In this document: positions 8,773 through 16,490 of the stretch, piece by piece
Layout of the letters: each line of letters starts with the position of its first letter
Position numbering within the stretch: position 1 is the first letter of the stretch
Source: Corynebacterium timonense
GTDB lineage: Bacteria > Actinomycetota > Actinomycetes > Mycobacteriales > Mycobacteriaceae
NCBI RefSeq assembly: GCF_900105305.1
Contig: NZ_LT629765.1
Location: 1,674,001 to 1,738,000, forward strand
Direction of reading: 5' to 3'
Length of the DNA stretch: 64,000 nt
The notes under the pieces: generated by a model
Seen by the model: the letters and a program-made list of their open reading frames with translations, nothing else
Database searches by the model: none
What the model was told of the DNA's origin: nothing
Made by a program: the position numbers and the translations under genes

Positions 8773-10287
8773 ATGACTTCCTCCAAACCCGACTTGTCCA
8801 CGACCGCTGGCCGCCTTCAGGACCTGCGCAACCGCCTGGAGGAGGCCCAGGCGCCGGTCGGGCAGGACGCCGTCGAGGCGACGCGTGCCGCGGGGAAGGC
8901 GACGGCGCGCGATCGCGTCGAGAAGCTGCTCGATGCCGGCTCCTTCGTGGAAACGGACGCGCTCGCCCGCCACCGGGTCGAGGCCTACAAGATGGACCGC
9001 ACCAAGCCGCCCACAGACGGCGTGATCACGGGCTACGGGCTTATCGACGGCCGACGGGTCTGCGTCTTTTCCCAGGACTCCACCATCTTCGACGGCGCCG
9101 TCGGCGAGGTCTACGCGGAGAAGGTACTCAAGCTCTACGACCTGGCGACCAAGACGGGTGTGCCGGTGGTCGGCATCTACGATTCGGCCGGCCCGCGCGT
9201 CCAGGAGGGCGTCGTCGCCGCAGCGATGCAAGCGAAGATCCTGCGCGCCGCCGCCCAGGCGTCGGGGCTGATCCCCCAGATCGCCGTGGTCGCCGGCCCG
9301 ACGGCGGGCCTGTCGGCGGCGCAGGTGCCGCTCTCGGACATCGTCATCCTGGCCGAGGGCGCCGCGCTGCACCTGACCGACCCGGACATCGTGACCAAGG
9401 TCAGCGGCCATGAGGCCACCGCGCAATCCCTGGGCGGGGCGTCCGTCCACGCCGCGGACACCGGCCTCGCCCAGCTGACCGCCCCGACCGACACCGCCGC
9501 CGTGGACCTCGCCCGCGAGCTGGTGGGGTACCTGCCGGACAACAACCGCGCCGCCTCCCCCATCGCCGCACCGTCCGAGCCGGGCGAGGCGGACCTCAAC
9601 GCGTTCATCCCCGACGACGACGCCGCGGCCTACGACGTCCACGACGTCATCTCCGCCGTCACCGACGGCGACCTGCTCGAGCTCGGCGCGAACTACGCGG
9701 ACAACGTGGTCACCGGCTTCGCCCACGTCGGCGGGCGCGCCGTCGGCGTGGTAGCCAACCAGCCGTCCTCGCTGGCCGGCTGCCTCACCACCGCGGCGGC
9801 GCGCAAGGCTGCGCGCTTCATCCGCACCTGCGACGCCTTCAACCTGCCGCTGGTCCTGTTCGTCGACTCGCCCGGCTTCGTCCCCACCGCCGAGGAGGAG
9901 CACGCCGGGTCCCTGTCCGGGGCGGCGGCCTTGGCGTACGCCTTCGCGGAGGCGCAGGTGGGCACGGTCACCGTGGTTACCCGCAAGGCGTTCGGCGAGT
10001 CCTACGCGCTCATGGGCTCGAAGCTGCTTGGCGCCGACCTCGTCTTCGCGTGGCCGACCGCGCAGATCGCCCTTGCGGACGCGTCGACGGCGGCGGATGC
10101 TCTTGGCGTCGATAAGCAGGCGTACGAGGACGAGAACCTCAACCCCTACGTCGCCACCGAGCGCGGCCTCGTCGACTCCGTCATCGAGCCGGCCGCCACC
10201 CGCTCCCAGCTTCTCGAGGGCCTCCGCCTCCTCGAGCGCAAGGTCGTCTACCCTGCCATGAAGAAGCACGGCAACATCCCCCTGTAA
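8773..10287 (+). CDS. accD1: Acyl-CoA carboxylase carboxyltransferase beta subunit
   Basis: This 504-aa protein is a full-length biotin-dependent acyl-CoA carboxyltransferase (AccD/PccB family, two crotonase-like halves). It transfers CO2 from carboxybiotin on AccBC to an acyl-CoA, making malonyl-CoA and related extenders for fatty and mycolic acid synthesis in the cytoplasm. Visible landmarks are GVVAAAMQAKILRAAAQASG (oxyanion region of the N-half) and FVDSPGFVPTAEEEHAG with YALMGSKLLGADLVFAWP (C-half). The epsilon subunit accE follows after 12 bp and accBC lies 4 kb away on the same strand. The name follows corynebacterial accD1/dtsR1; the acetyl versus propionyl preference is not resolved. 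Confidence 0.92.
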   Translation: MTSSKPDLSTTAGRLQDLRNRLEEAQAPVGQDAVEATRAAGKATARDRVEKLLDAGSFVETDALARHRVEAYKMDRTKPPTDGVITGYGLIDGRRVCVFSQDSTIFDGAVGEVYAEKVLKLYDLATKTGVPVVGIYDSAGPRVQEGVVAAAMQAKILRAAAQASGLIPQIAVVAGPTAGLSAAQVPLSDIVILAEGAALHLTDPDIVTKVSGHEATAQSLGGASVHAADTGLAQLTAPTDTAAVDLARELVGYLPDNNRAASPIAAPSEPGEADLNAFIPDDDAAAYDVHDVISAVTDGDLLELGANYADNVVTGFAHVGGRAVGVVANQPSSLAGCLTTAAARKAARFIRTCDAFNLPLVLFVDSPGFVPTAEEEHAGSLSGAAALAYAFAEAQVGTVTVVTRKAFGESYALMGSKLLGADLVFAWPTAQIALADASTAADALGVDKQAYEDENLNPYVATERGLVDSVIEPAATRSQLLEGLRLLERKVVYPAMKKHGNIPL

Positions 10288-10299
10288 GGAGAATCCGCC

Positions 10300-10503
10300 A
10301 TGACCGCACCGACGTTCAGCGTTGTCAAGGGCAACCCGACCGACGAGGAACTCGCCGCCCTCACCGCCGTCCTCGCCGAGCTGCAGGCAGCCGCCACCGC
10401 GACCGCCGGCCCCGACGACCGCAACCTCTGGGGCCGGCCCTCCCCGCTGCGCCACCCCGACGTGTTCAACCCCGGCGCCTTCGCCAACATCACCTACTTC
10501 TGA
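10300..10503 (+). CDS. accE: Acyl-CoA carboxylase epsilon subunit AccE
   Basis: This 67-aa acidic protein has the signature of actinobacterial AccE: a short start, the GNPTDEELAALTAVLAELQ helix, and the tail NLWGRPSPLRHPDVFNPGAF. The subunit stabilises the AccBC-AccD complex. It begins 12 bp after accD1 with AAGGAG upstream and its stop overlaps the maf start (TGATG), so accD1-accE-maf form one translationally coupled operon. Confidence 0.93.
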   Translation: MTAPTFSVVKGNPTDEELAALTAVLAELQAAATATAGPDDRNLWGRPSPLRHPDVFNPGAFANITYF

Positions 10504-11093
10504 TGCGCCTCGTCCTCGCCTCCCAGTCGCCCTCGCGGCGGATGCTGTTGGAGCAGGGCGGCGTCCGGCCCGTCCTACACCCCGCGCACATCGACGAGGA
10601 CGCGCTCATCGCTTCGCTTCCCGACGCCCCGCCCGCCGACATCGTCGCCGCCCTCGCCCGCGCCAAAGCCTCCGCCGTCGCCGGCACCTACCCCGACGAC
10701 GTCACCGTCGGCTGCGACTCCATGCTGCTTCTCGACGGCACACTCCTCGGCAAACCCCACACCACCGACACCACCATCGCCCGCTGGAAAGCACAACGCG
10801 GCCGCACCGCCCACCTGCTGACCGGCCACGCCGTCCACTACCAGGGCGAATGGTTCACCGGCACCACCTCCACCGCCATCCGCTTCGGCGACGTCTCCGA
10901 CGCCGACATCACCGCCTACGCCCGCTCGGGGGAGCCCCTCGAATGCGCCGGCGCATTCACCCTCGAAGCGCTGGGCAGCTGGTTCATCGACTCCATCGAC
11001 GGCGACCCCACCAGCGTCATCGGCCTATCCATGCCGCTTCTGCGCCGCGCCCTGTACTCGTTCGGGCTGTCGGCCTCGCAGTTCTGGGAGTAA
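10503..11093 (+). CDS. maf: Maf-like nucleoside triphosphate pyrophosphatase
   Basis: This 196-aa protein begins LVLASQSPSRRMLLEQGG, the Maf signature (S-x-S-x-R-R) that binds the nucleotide phosphates. It continues with VGCDSMLLLDG (the conserved catalytic Asp), LGKPHTTD and IDSIDGDPTSVIGLSMP, the usual Maf C-terminal motif. Maf proteins hydrolyse non-canonical or modified nucleotides (dTTP, UTP, m7GTP types) to monophosphates. Length fits the family. It is coupled to accE through a 1-nt stop/start overlap. Confidence 0.93.
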   Translation: MRLVLASQSPSRRMLLEQGGVRPVLHPAHIDEDALIASLPDAPPADIVAALARAKASAVAGTYPDDVTVGCDSMLLLDGTLLGKPHTTDTTIARWKAQRGRTAHLLTGHAVHYQGEWFTGTTSTAIRFGDVSDADITAYARSGEPLECAGAFTLEALGSWFIDSIDGDPTSVIGLSMPLLRRALYSFGLSASQFWE

Positions 11094-11106
11094 ACGCGCG
11101 CGGGGT

Positions 11107-11315
11107 GTCGTCGACCTCAACGGGTTTTGTGTGTTCTGGTTTTCGTTGCGGTCGACCGTGGTCGACGTCAGCGTATATCGGGGTTGCGCGACCTGGGGTT
11201 TTGCGCCCGGGTTTTCCTTGAGGTCGACCAGGGCGCGGGGCGTAGTCGACCTCAGCGCATTTCAGGTTTACGCGACCTGGGGTTTTGCGCCCGGGTTTTC
11301 CTTGAGGTCGACCAG
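11107..11315. repeat. Degenerate tandem repeat (84-bp period) with GTCGACC motifs
   Basis: Two nearly identical 45-bp blocks at 11187-11231 and 11271-11315 (CGCGACCTGGGG through GAGGTCGACCAG) are spaced 84 bp apart. A third, more diverged unit precedes them. Each unit carries GTnGTCGACnTCA (11107, 11158, 11242) and ends in GGTCGACC, a palindrome. A further copy of the 13-mer lies at 13071. The block is non-coding and sits between maf and the DUF3151 gene. Confidence 0.75.
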
Positions 11316-11390
11316 GACGCCAAAATACGCCGCCCTCAACGCACACCCCACCCCACGCAACGTCGCGCGCACCGCCCCACCGGCAAAACT

Positions 11391-11459
11391 CTAAAAACGG
11401 AACTCCAAATATCCGCGAAAAAGGCGCCCGAGCGTGGTTTTTTAGGGTTCTGTTTTTAG
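11391..11459 (+). terminator. Long-loop inverted repeat before the DUF3151 gene
   Basis: CTAAAAACGGAAC at 11391 pairs with GTTCTGTTTTTAG ending at 11459 (13 bp with one G-T pair) across a loop of about 43 nt. It could end transcription from the accD1 operon, but the loop is large, so this is tentative. Confidence 0.3.
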
Positions 11460-11506
11460 GGGGAACGGGACGCCCCCCACCGCGCCCCGTCAGTATGGTG
11501 GGGCGC

Positions 11507-11905
11507 ATGAAGATGAACGACATGATGGCCCCGCCCCCTGTGCACCTGCCGGAGGACCCGGCGCACGGTAAGGACCCGCTCGCGCGTGAGACGGCGCTGG
11601 AGCACCCGGATTCGCCGACGGTCTGGGCGGCGCGGGCGGAGAAAGAGCTGGACGGCGGGGATGACCTCGTCGCGTACGCGTACGCCCGCACTGGTTACCA
11701 CCGCTCGCTGGATCGGCTGCGCGCCAACGGGTGGAAGGGCTGGGGCCCGGTCCCGGCCAGCCACGAGCCGAACCAGGGCGTGTTGAAGGCGATCGCGGTG
11801 TTGGCGTTGGCGTCGCGACGCATCGGCGACGAGGCCGAGTACGACCGGTGCCGCCAGATGCTGTCGGACGCTGACCCGCAGAGCGTGGGCGCCCTGCTGG
11901 GCTAG
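11507..11905 (+). CDS. DUF3151 family protein
   Basis: This 132-aa soluble protein matches the actinobacterial DUF3151 family: APPPVHLPEDPA at the start, then SPTVWAARAEKEL, AYAYARTGYHRSLDRLRANGWKG and the ending YDRCRQMLSDAD. The sequence looks TPR-like and all-helical. The function is unknown. The ATG at 11507 was preferred because homologues, as I recall them, start close to MKxNDxxxPP; ATG 11495 is an alternative. It converges on the Cj0069-like gene, with only 3 bp between stop codons. Confidence 0.8.
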   Translation: MKMNDMMAPPPVHLPEDPAHGKDPLARETALEHPDSPTVWAARAEKELDGGDDLVAYAYARTGYHRSLDRLRANGWKGWGPVPASHEPNQGVLKAIAVLALASRRIGDEAEYDRCRQMLSDADPQSVGALLG

Positions 11906-11908
11906 CCG

Positions 11909-12970
11909 CTAGGCGTTGCGCTCCTCGATGCGCTTGACGGCCTCGTCGGCGACGAGCTGCTGGATGCCCATGTCGAGCTCGGAGGTGAAGCCGACGCAGG
12001 AGCAGTTGATTTCGCCGAGGACGTAGGTGTCGGTACCGGTCTCGTCGTCGTCGGCGAGCATGAAGTCGGCGGTCCAGATCAGCGGGATGTTGTCGCCGCC
12101 GAGCTTCTCGGCGATGACGGGGCGGGCCTCAGCGAACATGTCGATGAGCTCCTGCCACTCCTCGGGCTTGTTGTAGGTGTACTTCGCGCCGGAGAACAGG
12201 GTGGCGGAGAAGGCGTCACCGCCCTCGGCCGGCTTCTTGTGCACGACGAAGACGGGGTGCGGGCCGACGAGGAGGATGCGGATCTCGCCCTCGACGATGC
12301 GGGGCAGGAAGCGCATGTCCACGAGCATGCCGTTGTCGCCGACGATGTACTGGTCGCAGAAGTCCATGAACTCGCCGAGCTGGCGGGTCTCGGTGTGGTT
12401 GTCCACGGCCTCGGTGCACTTGATCTCGGTGTCCAGCGGCAGGGCGGTGCCCGGCTCGACGGAGGCGGCGAGGTCGGCGTCGGCGAGACGGACGCGCCAG
12501 ATGCCGGAGCCGGTGGAGCCGCGGTTCTGCTTGAGCACGCGCTCGCCGTAGGACAGGGAGGTCGGGAAGGTGGAGTGGAAGTCTTCGACCTCGTAGTAGG
12601 CGGCGGTGTCGGAGGGAACCAGGTCAGTGTCGTTGAGCTTGACCAGGGCGTCCTTGGCGCCGTAGGCCATCATTTCGTCCGGGGTGGACATGCCCACCAG
12701 GCCGGCCTCGGACAGGCGGGTCAGCAGGTCGAAGTAGCCTTTTTCGCCGCCGGGGATGTTGCCGGGATTGACGCGGGAGATGTAGCCGTCGAAGTTCTCG
12801 GAAACGTAGGAAAACAGGTCCTCGGTCCACTCGGGGCGGAAGAAGACCACCTCGGCGTTCCAGCCCTTGTCCTTGATGGCGTTGACGATGGGCATGGTGT
12901 CCCGGCGGTGGCCGTCGATGTACTTGTCGGAGCCGCCTTCGACCTCGAAGACCACGATTGCCTTGTGCAT
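11909..12970 (-). CDS. Cj0069-family ATP-grasp-like protein
   Basis: This 353-aa protein resembles the Cj0069 family, a group with an ATP-grasp-type fold. It has an N-terminal Rossmann-like part (AIVVFEVEGGSDKYIDGHRRD), a central ATP-binding part (GERVLKQNRGSTGSGIWRV, the glycine-rich grasp loop) and a C-terminal metal-site-like segment (WTADFMLADD, then LGEINCSCVG). ATP-grasp enzymes ligate a carboxylate to an amine or thiol; no substrate is known here. The GAAAGGT upstream of ATG 12970 fits a ribosome site. The gene is monocistronic. Confidence 0.75.
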   Translation of the reverse strand: MHKAIVVFEVEGGSDKYIDGHRRDTMPIVNAIKDKGWNAEVVFFRPEWTEDLFSYVSENFDGYISRVNPGNIPGGEKGYFDLLTRLSEAGLVGMSTPDEMMAYGAKDALVKLNDTDLVPSDTAAYYEVEDFHSTFPTSLSYGERVLKQNRGSTGSGIWRVRLADADLAASVEPGTALPLDTEIKCTEAVDNHTETRQLGEFMDFCDQYIVGDNGMLVDMRFLPRIVEGEIRILLVGPHPVFVVHKKPAEGGDAFSATLFSGAKYTYNKPEEWQELIDMFAEARPVIAEKLGGDNIPLIWTADFMLADDDETGTDTYVLGEINCSCVGFTSELDMGIQQLVADEAVKRIEERNA

Positions 12971-13177
12971 GCGAGTTACCTTTCAGATGTCGGGTCAGGT
13001 GTGTGAGATGTTGGTCCATCACGGAGTGTATGGGCGTTTCCTGAGGCCTGCAGGACGAGCAATTTCAAAGGTGGTCGACCTCACATGCCGACGGTGGGCG
13101 GGGGCGCGGGTAAGGTTGGGCGGTAGGAATTCGAGCGTCGAGAAGCGTGCACATGCGCGCGAGAGGGAAGGTTGCTA

Positions 13178-14059
13178 ATGGGGGTCGAACTCGATCCGCA
13201 CCCGCTGTTTCAGGAGTACGCGCACCCCGAAAAGTTCGTGTCTGCGGCGTGGCTGTCGGCCCGGCTCGGGGTTGACGGCCTGCGCGTCGTCGAAAGCGAC
13301 GAGGACGCGTTTCTCTACGACATCGGCCACATCCCCGGCGCCGTCCGCATCGACTGGGAGCGCGACTTAAACGACCCGGTGCGGCGCGATTTCATCGACG
13401 GCGAGGCCTTCGCCCGGCTCATGTCCGAGCGTGGCATCGCCCGCGACGACACCGTCGTGATCTACGGCGACCGCTCGAACTGGTGGGCCGCCTACACGGC
13501 TTGGGTCTTCGAGCTTTTCGGCCACCCCGACGTGCGGCTTCTCGACGGCGGACGCGACGCCTGGATGGGAGAAGAGCGCGACACCTCCTTCGCCGTCCCC
13601 GACCTGCCCGCCACGCGTTACCCGGTGGTCGAGCGCACCGACGGGCCGCTGCGCGCCTTCGCCGGCGAGCTGCTCACCTCCCCGCCCGCCCAGCTCATCG
13701 ACGCCCGCTCCCCCGAGTCCTATGCCGGCGTCCCGCGGGACGTGCGCGAGGGCAAGGCGCCGGGTTTCCTTCGCCACGGGCACATCCCGGGCGCGGTGAA
13801 CGTGCCCTGGGGCAACTCCGTCCACCCCAACGCGCGCTTCAAGCACCGGGCGGAGATTGAGCAGGTCTACGCGGACTTTGACCCGTCGAAACGCACTGTC
13901 ACGTACTGCGAGATGGGCGAAAGCTCCGCGCACTCCTGGTTTGTGCTGCGTCACATCCTTGGCTTTTCCAACGCCGCGCTTTACGACGGCTCGTGGGCGG
14001 AGTGGGGAAACATGGTGCGTGTCCCCATCGAAAAGACACACACGGAACCTACGGAGTAG
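13178..14059 (+). CDS. sseA: Rhodanese-type thiosulfate/3-mercaptopyruvate sulfurtransferase
   Basis: The 293-aa protein contains two tandem rhodanese domains. The first is inactive (residues about 20-135, GHIPGAVRIDWERDL). The second carries the active-site cysteine in TYCEMGESSAHSW, the CEMGESSA form of the loop seen in thiosulfate sulfurtransferases. It transfers sulfane sulfur from thiosulfate or mercaptopyruvate to a thiophilic acceptor in the cytoplasm. ATG 13178 follows GAGAGGGAAGG. The place next to accBC is conserved in corynebacteria (sseA/thtR). Confidence 0.9.
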   Translation: MGVELDPHPLFQEYAHPEKFVSAAWLSARLGVDGLRVVESDEDAFLYDIGHIPGAVRIDWERDLNDPVRRDFIDGEAFARLMSERGIARDDTVVIYGDRSNWWAAYTAWVFELFGHPDVRLLDGGRDAWMGEERDTSFAVPDLPATRYPVVERTDGPLRAFAGELLTSPPAQLIDARSPESYAGVPRDVREGKAPGFLRHGHIPGAVNVPWGNSVHPNARFKHRAEIEQVYADFDPSKRTVTYCEMGESSAHSWFVLRHILGFSNAALYDGSWAEWGNMVRVPIEKTHTEPTE

Positions 14060-14121
14060 TAAGTTAGGAACTCACATGCCCTTCGCCGCCCCGGCGACGG
14101 GGTAACACTCCGACCTTGAAT

Positions 14122-14140
14122 CCCGTTAACGTTTAGCGGG
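14122..14140. promoter_or_regulatory. Palindromic candidate operator upstream of accBC
   Basis: CCCGTTAACGTTTAGCGGG is a 19-bp imperfect palindrome (four GC pairs at each end, one G-T pair, TAA/TTA inner arms), located 33 bp before the accBC start. Its position suits a regulator of lipid synthesis genes; the protein is unidentified. Confidence 0.4.
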
Positions 14141-14172
14141 AACTAATAGAACGACGCAGACGGGATTATTTC

Positions 14173-15933
14173 GTGTCTCAACTAACGAAGGTACTCATCG
14201 CCAACCGCGGCGAGATCGCGGTCCGCATCATTCGCGCCACCAAGGACGCCGGCCTGGCGTCCGTCGCCGTATACGCGGAACCCGACGCTTCCGCACCGTT
14301 CGTCGACATGGCCGACGAGGCCTTCGCCCTCGGCGGCACGACCGCCGCGGAGTCCTACCTGGACATCGACAAGATCCTCGCCGCCGCCGCCGATTCCGGC
14401 GCCGACGCCGTCCACCCCGGCTACGGGTTCCTCGCGGAAAACGCCGAGTTTGCCCAGCGCGTCATCGACGCCGGCCTGACGTGGATCGGCCCCTCCCCCG
14501 CCTCCATCGAGGCGCTCGGCGACAAGGTCACCGCCCGCCACATCGCCGAGGCCGCCAACGCCCCGATGGCCCCGGGTACCAAGGACCCCGTCGCCGACGC
14601 CGACGAGGTCGTCGCCTTCGCCCAGGAGCACGGCCTGCCCGTGGCCATCAAGGCCGCCTTCGGCGGCGGCGGGCGCGGCATGAAGGTGGCGTACACCCTC
14701 GAGGAGATCCCCGAGCTCTACGAATCCGCCACCCGCGAGGCCACCGCGGCATTCGGCCGCGGCGAGTGCTTCGTGGAGCGCTACCTGGACAAGGCCCGCC
14801 ACGTCGAGGCCCAGGTGCTGGCTGACCAGCACGGCAACGTCATCGTCGTGGGCACGCGCGATTGCTCGCTGCAGAGGCGCTTCCAAAAGCTCGTCGAGGA
14901 AGCACCCGCCCCCTTCCTCACCGAGGAGCAGCGCGAGCGCATCCACTCCTCCGCCAAGGCCATCTGCCGCGAGGCCGGCTACTACGGCGCGGGCACCGTC
15001 GAGTACCTCGTCGGCGCCGACGGGCTGATCTCCTTCCTGGAGGTCAACACCCGCCTCCAGGTCGAACACCCCGTCACCGAGGCGACCACCGGCATCGACC
15101 TCGTGCGCGAGCAGTTCCGCATCGCCCAGGGCGAGACGCTGCGCTTCACCGAGGACCCCACCCCCCGCGGCCACGCCATCGAGTTCCGCATCAACGGCGA
15201 GGACGCCGGCGCGAACTTCATGCCCGCGCCCGGCACCGTCACCGAGTACTCCGAGCCCGCCGGCCCCGGCGTCCGCGTCGACTCCGGCGTGCGCGCCGGC
15301 TCCACCGTCGGCGGCCAGTTCGACTCCATGCTGGCCAAGCTCATCGTCTCCGGCGAAACCCGCACCGAGGCCATCGAGCGCTCCAAGCGCGCCCTCGCCG
15401 AATACACAGTCGCGGGCCTGCCCACCGTCATCCCCTTCCACCAGGCCGTCCTCAGCGACCCGGCCTTCGTCGGCGACGGCTCCACCTTCGGCGTCTACAC
15501 CCGCTGGATCGAGGAGGAGTGGGCCAACGACATCCCCGCCTTCACCGACACCAACACCGCCTCCCCCGACGGCGAGGAGCCCGAGGAGACGCGCACCTTC
15601 GCCGTCGAGGTCAACGGGCGACGCATCGAGATCGCTCTGCCCGCCTCCCTCGTGTTCGGCGCCGGCCCGCGCCGCAAGAAGAAGAAACGCCGCTCCTCCG
15701 GGGCCTCCGCCGCCGCGTCCGGCGACTCCGTCGCGGCGCCCATGCAGGGCACCGTGATCAAGGTCAACGTCTCCGAAGGCGACGAGGTCTCCGAAGGCGA
15801 CGTCCTCCTCGTCCTCGAGGCCATGAAGATGGAAAACCCCGTCAAAGCCCACAAGGCCGGCACCGTCACCGGCCTCGCCGCGGAAACCGGCGGCCAGGTG
15901 AACAAGGGCGCCGTGCTCATGGAGCTCAAGTAA
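14173..15933 (+). CDS. accBC: Acyl-CoA carboxylase alpha subunit (biotin carboxylase + biotin carboxyl carrier)
   Basis: The 586-aa protein joins a biotin carboxylase (residues about 1-450) to a biotinyl domain (about 515-586). Motifs are [16 protein letters not shown], the ATP-grasp loop [30 protein letters not shown], and [14 protein letters not shown] with the catalytic Arg. The biotin lysine lies in [10 protein letters not shown], 35 residues from the normal position in the tail. A Lys/Arg-rich linker ([10 protein letters not shown]) separates the parts. It carboxylates its own biotin with ATP and bicarbonate and serves AccD subunits. GTG start at 14173. Confidence 0.95.
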   Translation: MSQLTKVLIANRGEIAVRIIRATKDAGLASVAVYAEPDASAPFVDMADEAFALGGTTAAESYLDIDKILAAAADSGADAVHPGYGFLAENAEFAQRVIDAGLTWIGPSPASIEALGDKVTARHIAEAANAPMAPGTKDPVADADEVVAFAQEHGLPVAIKAAFGGGGRGMKVAYTLEEIPELYESATREATAAFGRGECFVERYLDKARHVEAQVLADQHGNVIVVGTRDCSLQRRFQKLVEEAPAPFLTEEQRERIHSSAKAICREAGYYGAGTVEYLVGADGLISFLEVNTRLQVEHPVTEATTGIDLVREQFRIAQGETLRFTEDPTPRGHAIEFRINGEDAGANFMPAPGTVTEYSEPAGPGVRVDSGVRAGSTVGGQFDSMLAKLIVSGETRTEAIERSKRALAEYTVAGLPTVIPFHQAVLSDPAFVGDGSTFGVYTRWIEEEWANDIPAFTDTNTASPDGEEPEETRTFAVEVNGRRIEIALPASLVFGAGPRRKKKKRRSSGASAAASGDSVAAPMQGTVIKVNVSEGDEVSEGDVLLVLEAMKMENPVKAHKAGTVTGLAAETGGQVNKGAVLMELK

Positions 15934-15940
15934 CGCCGCT

Positions 15941-15960
15941 GCCCCCGACGCCCCGGGGGC
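15941..15960 (+). terminator. GC hairpin after accBC
   Basis: GCCCCC at 15941 pairs with GGGGGC ending at 15960, starting 8 bp after the accBC stop and before the GNAT gene. It has no T-run. Confidence 0.4.
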
Positions 15961-15978
15961 CGGGCTACGGTGGTGGCT

Positions 15979-16476
15979 ATGACTTTTACACTGAGAGAAG
16001 CCACCGAGTCTGACCGCACCTACCTTCATCGCCTGAACTTCCTCACCGAGGTCTTCGGGGATGAGAACGGCGAGGTGGGCGAAGACATCATCGCCAGCGC
16101 CGCGGCCTACGTCGGCGACTGGGACCCCGACCGCGATGGCGGGGTCATCGCCCTCGACCACCTCGGCATCCCCGCCGGCGGGGTGTGGCTGCGCCGCTGG
16201 GCTTCCCCCGACGACTACGGCTGGGCGGCACCGCTGGGGCCGGACGTGCCGGAACTCGCGATCGCGGTGGAGAACCGCTACGCGGGCCACCGGCTCGGGG
16301 CGCAGCTTCTCGAGGCCGCCTGCGACCTCGCCCGCAGGCAAGGCGCGCAGCGCATCTCGCTGCACGTCGAGCCGAACAACCCCCGCGCGCACCACCGCTA
16401 CGTCTCCTCCGGCTTCACGGAGCTCTCGCCCGAAGAATCGGGCTGCCGCCCCGTGACGATGGTCCGCGCGCTCTAG
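15979..16476 (+). CDS. GNAT-family N-acetyltransferase
   Basis: The 165-aa protein has a complete GNAT fold: TFTLREATESDRTYLHRLN at the start, a central strand ELAIAVENRYAGHRLGAQLLEAACDLARRQG (acetyl-CoA pyrophosphate loop of the R/Q-x-x-G-x-G/A type) and ISLHVEPNNPRAHHRYVSSGF, the usual C-terminal strand. It transfers acetyl groups to an unidentified amine. ATG 15979 gives the natural N-terminus; the GTG at 15970 is less likely. It converges on pyc. Confidence 0.85.
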   Translation: MTFTLREATESDRTYLHRLNFLTEVFGDENGEVGEDIIASAAAYVGDWDPDRDGGVIALDHLGIPAGGVWLRRWASPDDYGWAAPLGPDVPELAIAVENRYAGHRLGAQLLEAACDLARRQGAQRISLHVEPNNPRAHHRYVSSGFTELSPEESGCRPVTMVRAL

Positions 16477-16490
16477 CCCCCGCGCTCAGC

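Noticed and set aside
11107..11315. Tandem repeats as a CRISPR array
   Set aside because: There are only two or three units with 84-bp period, near-identical spacers and no cas genes.
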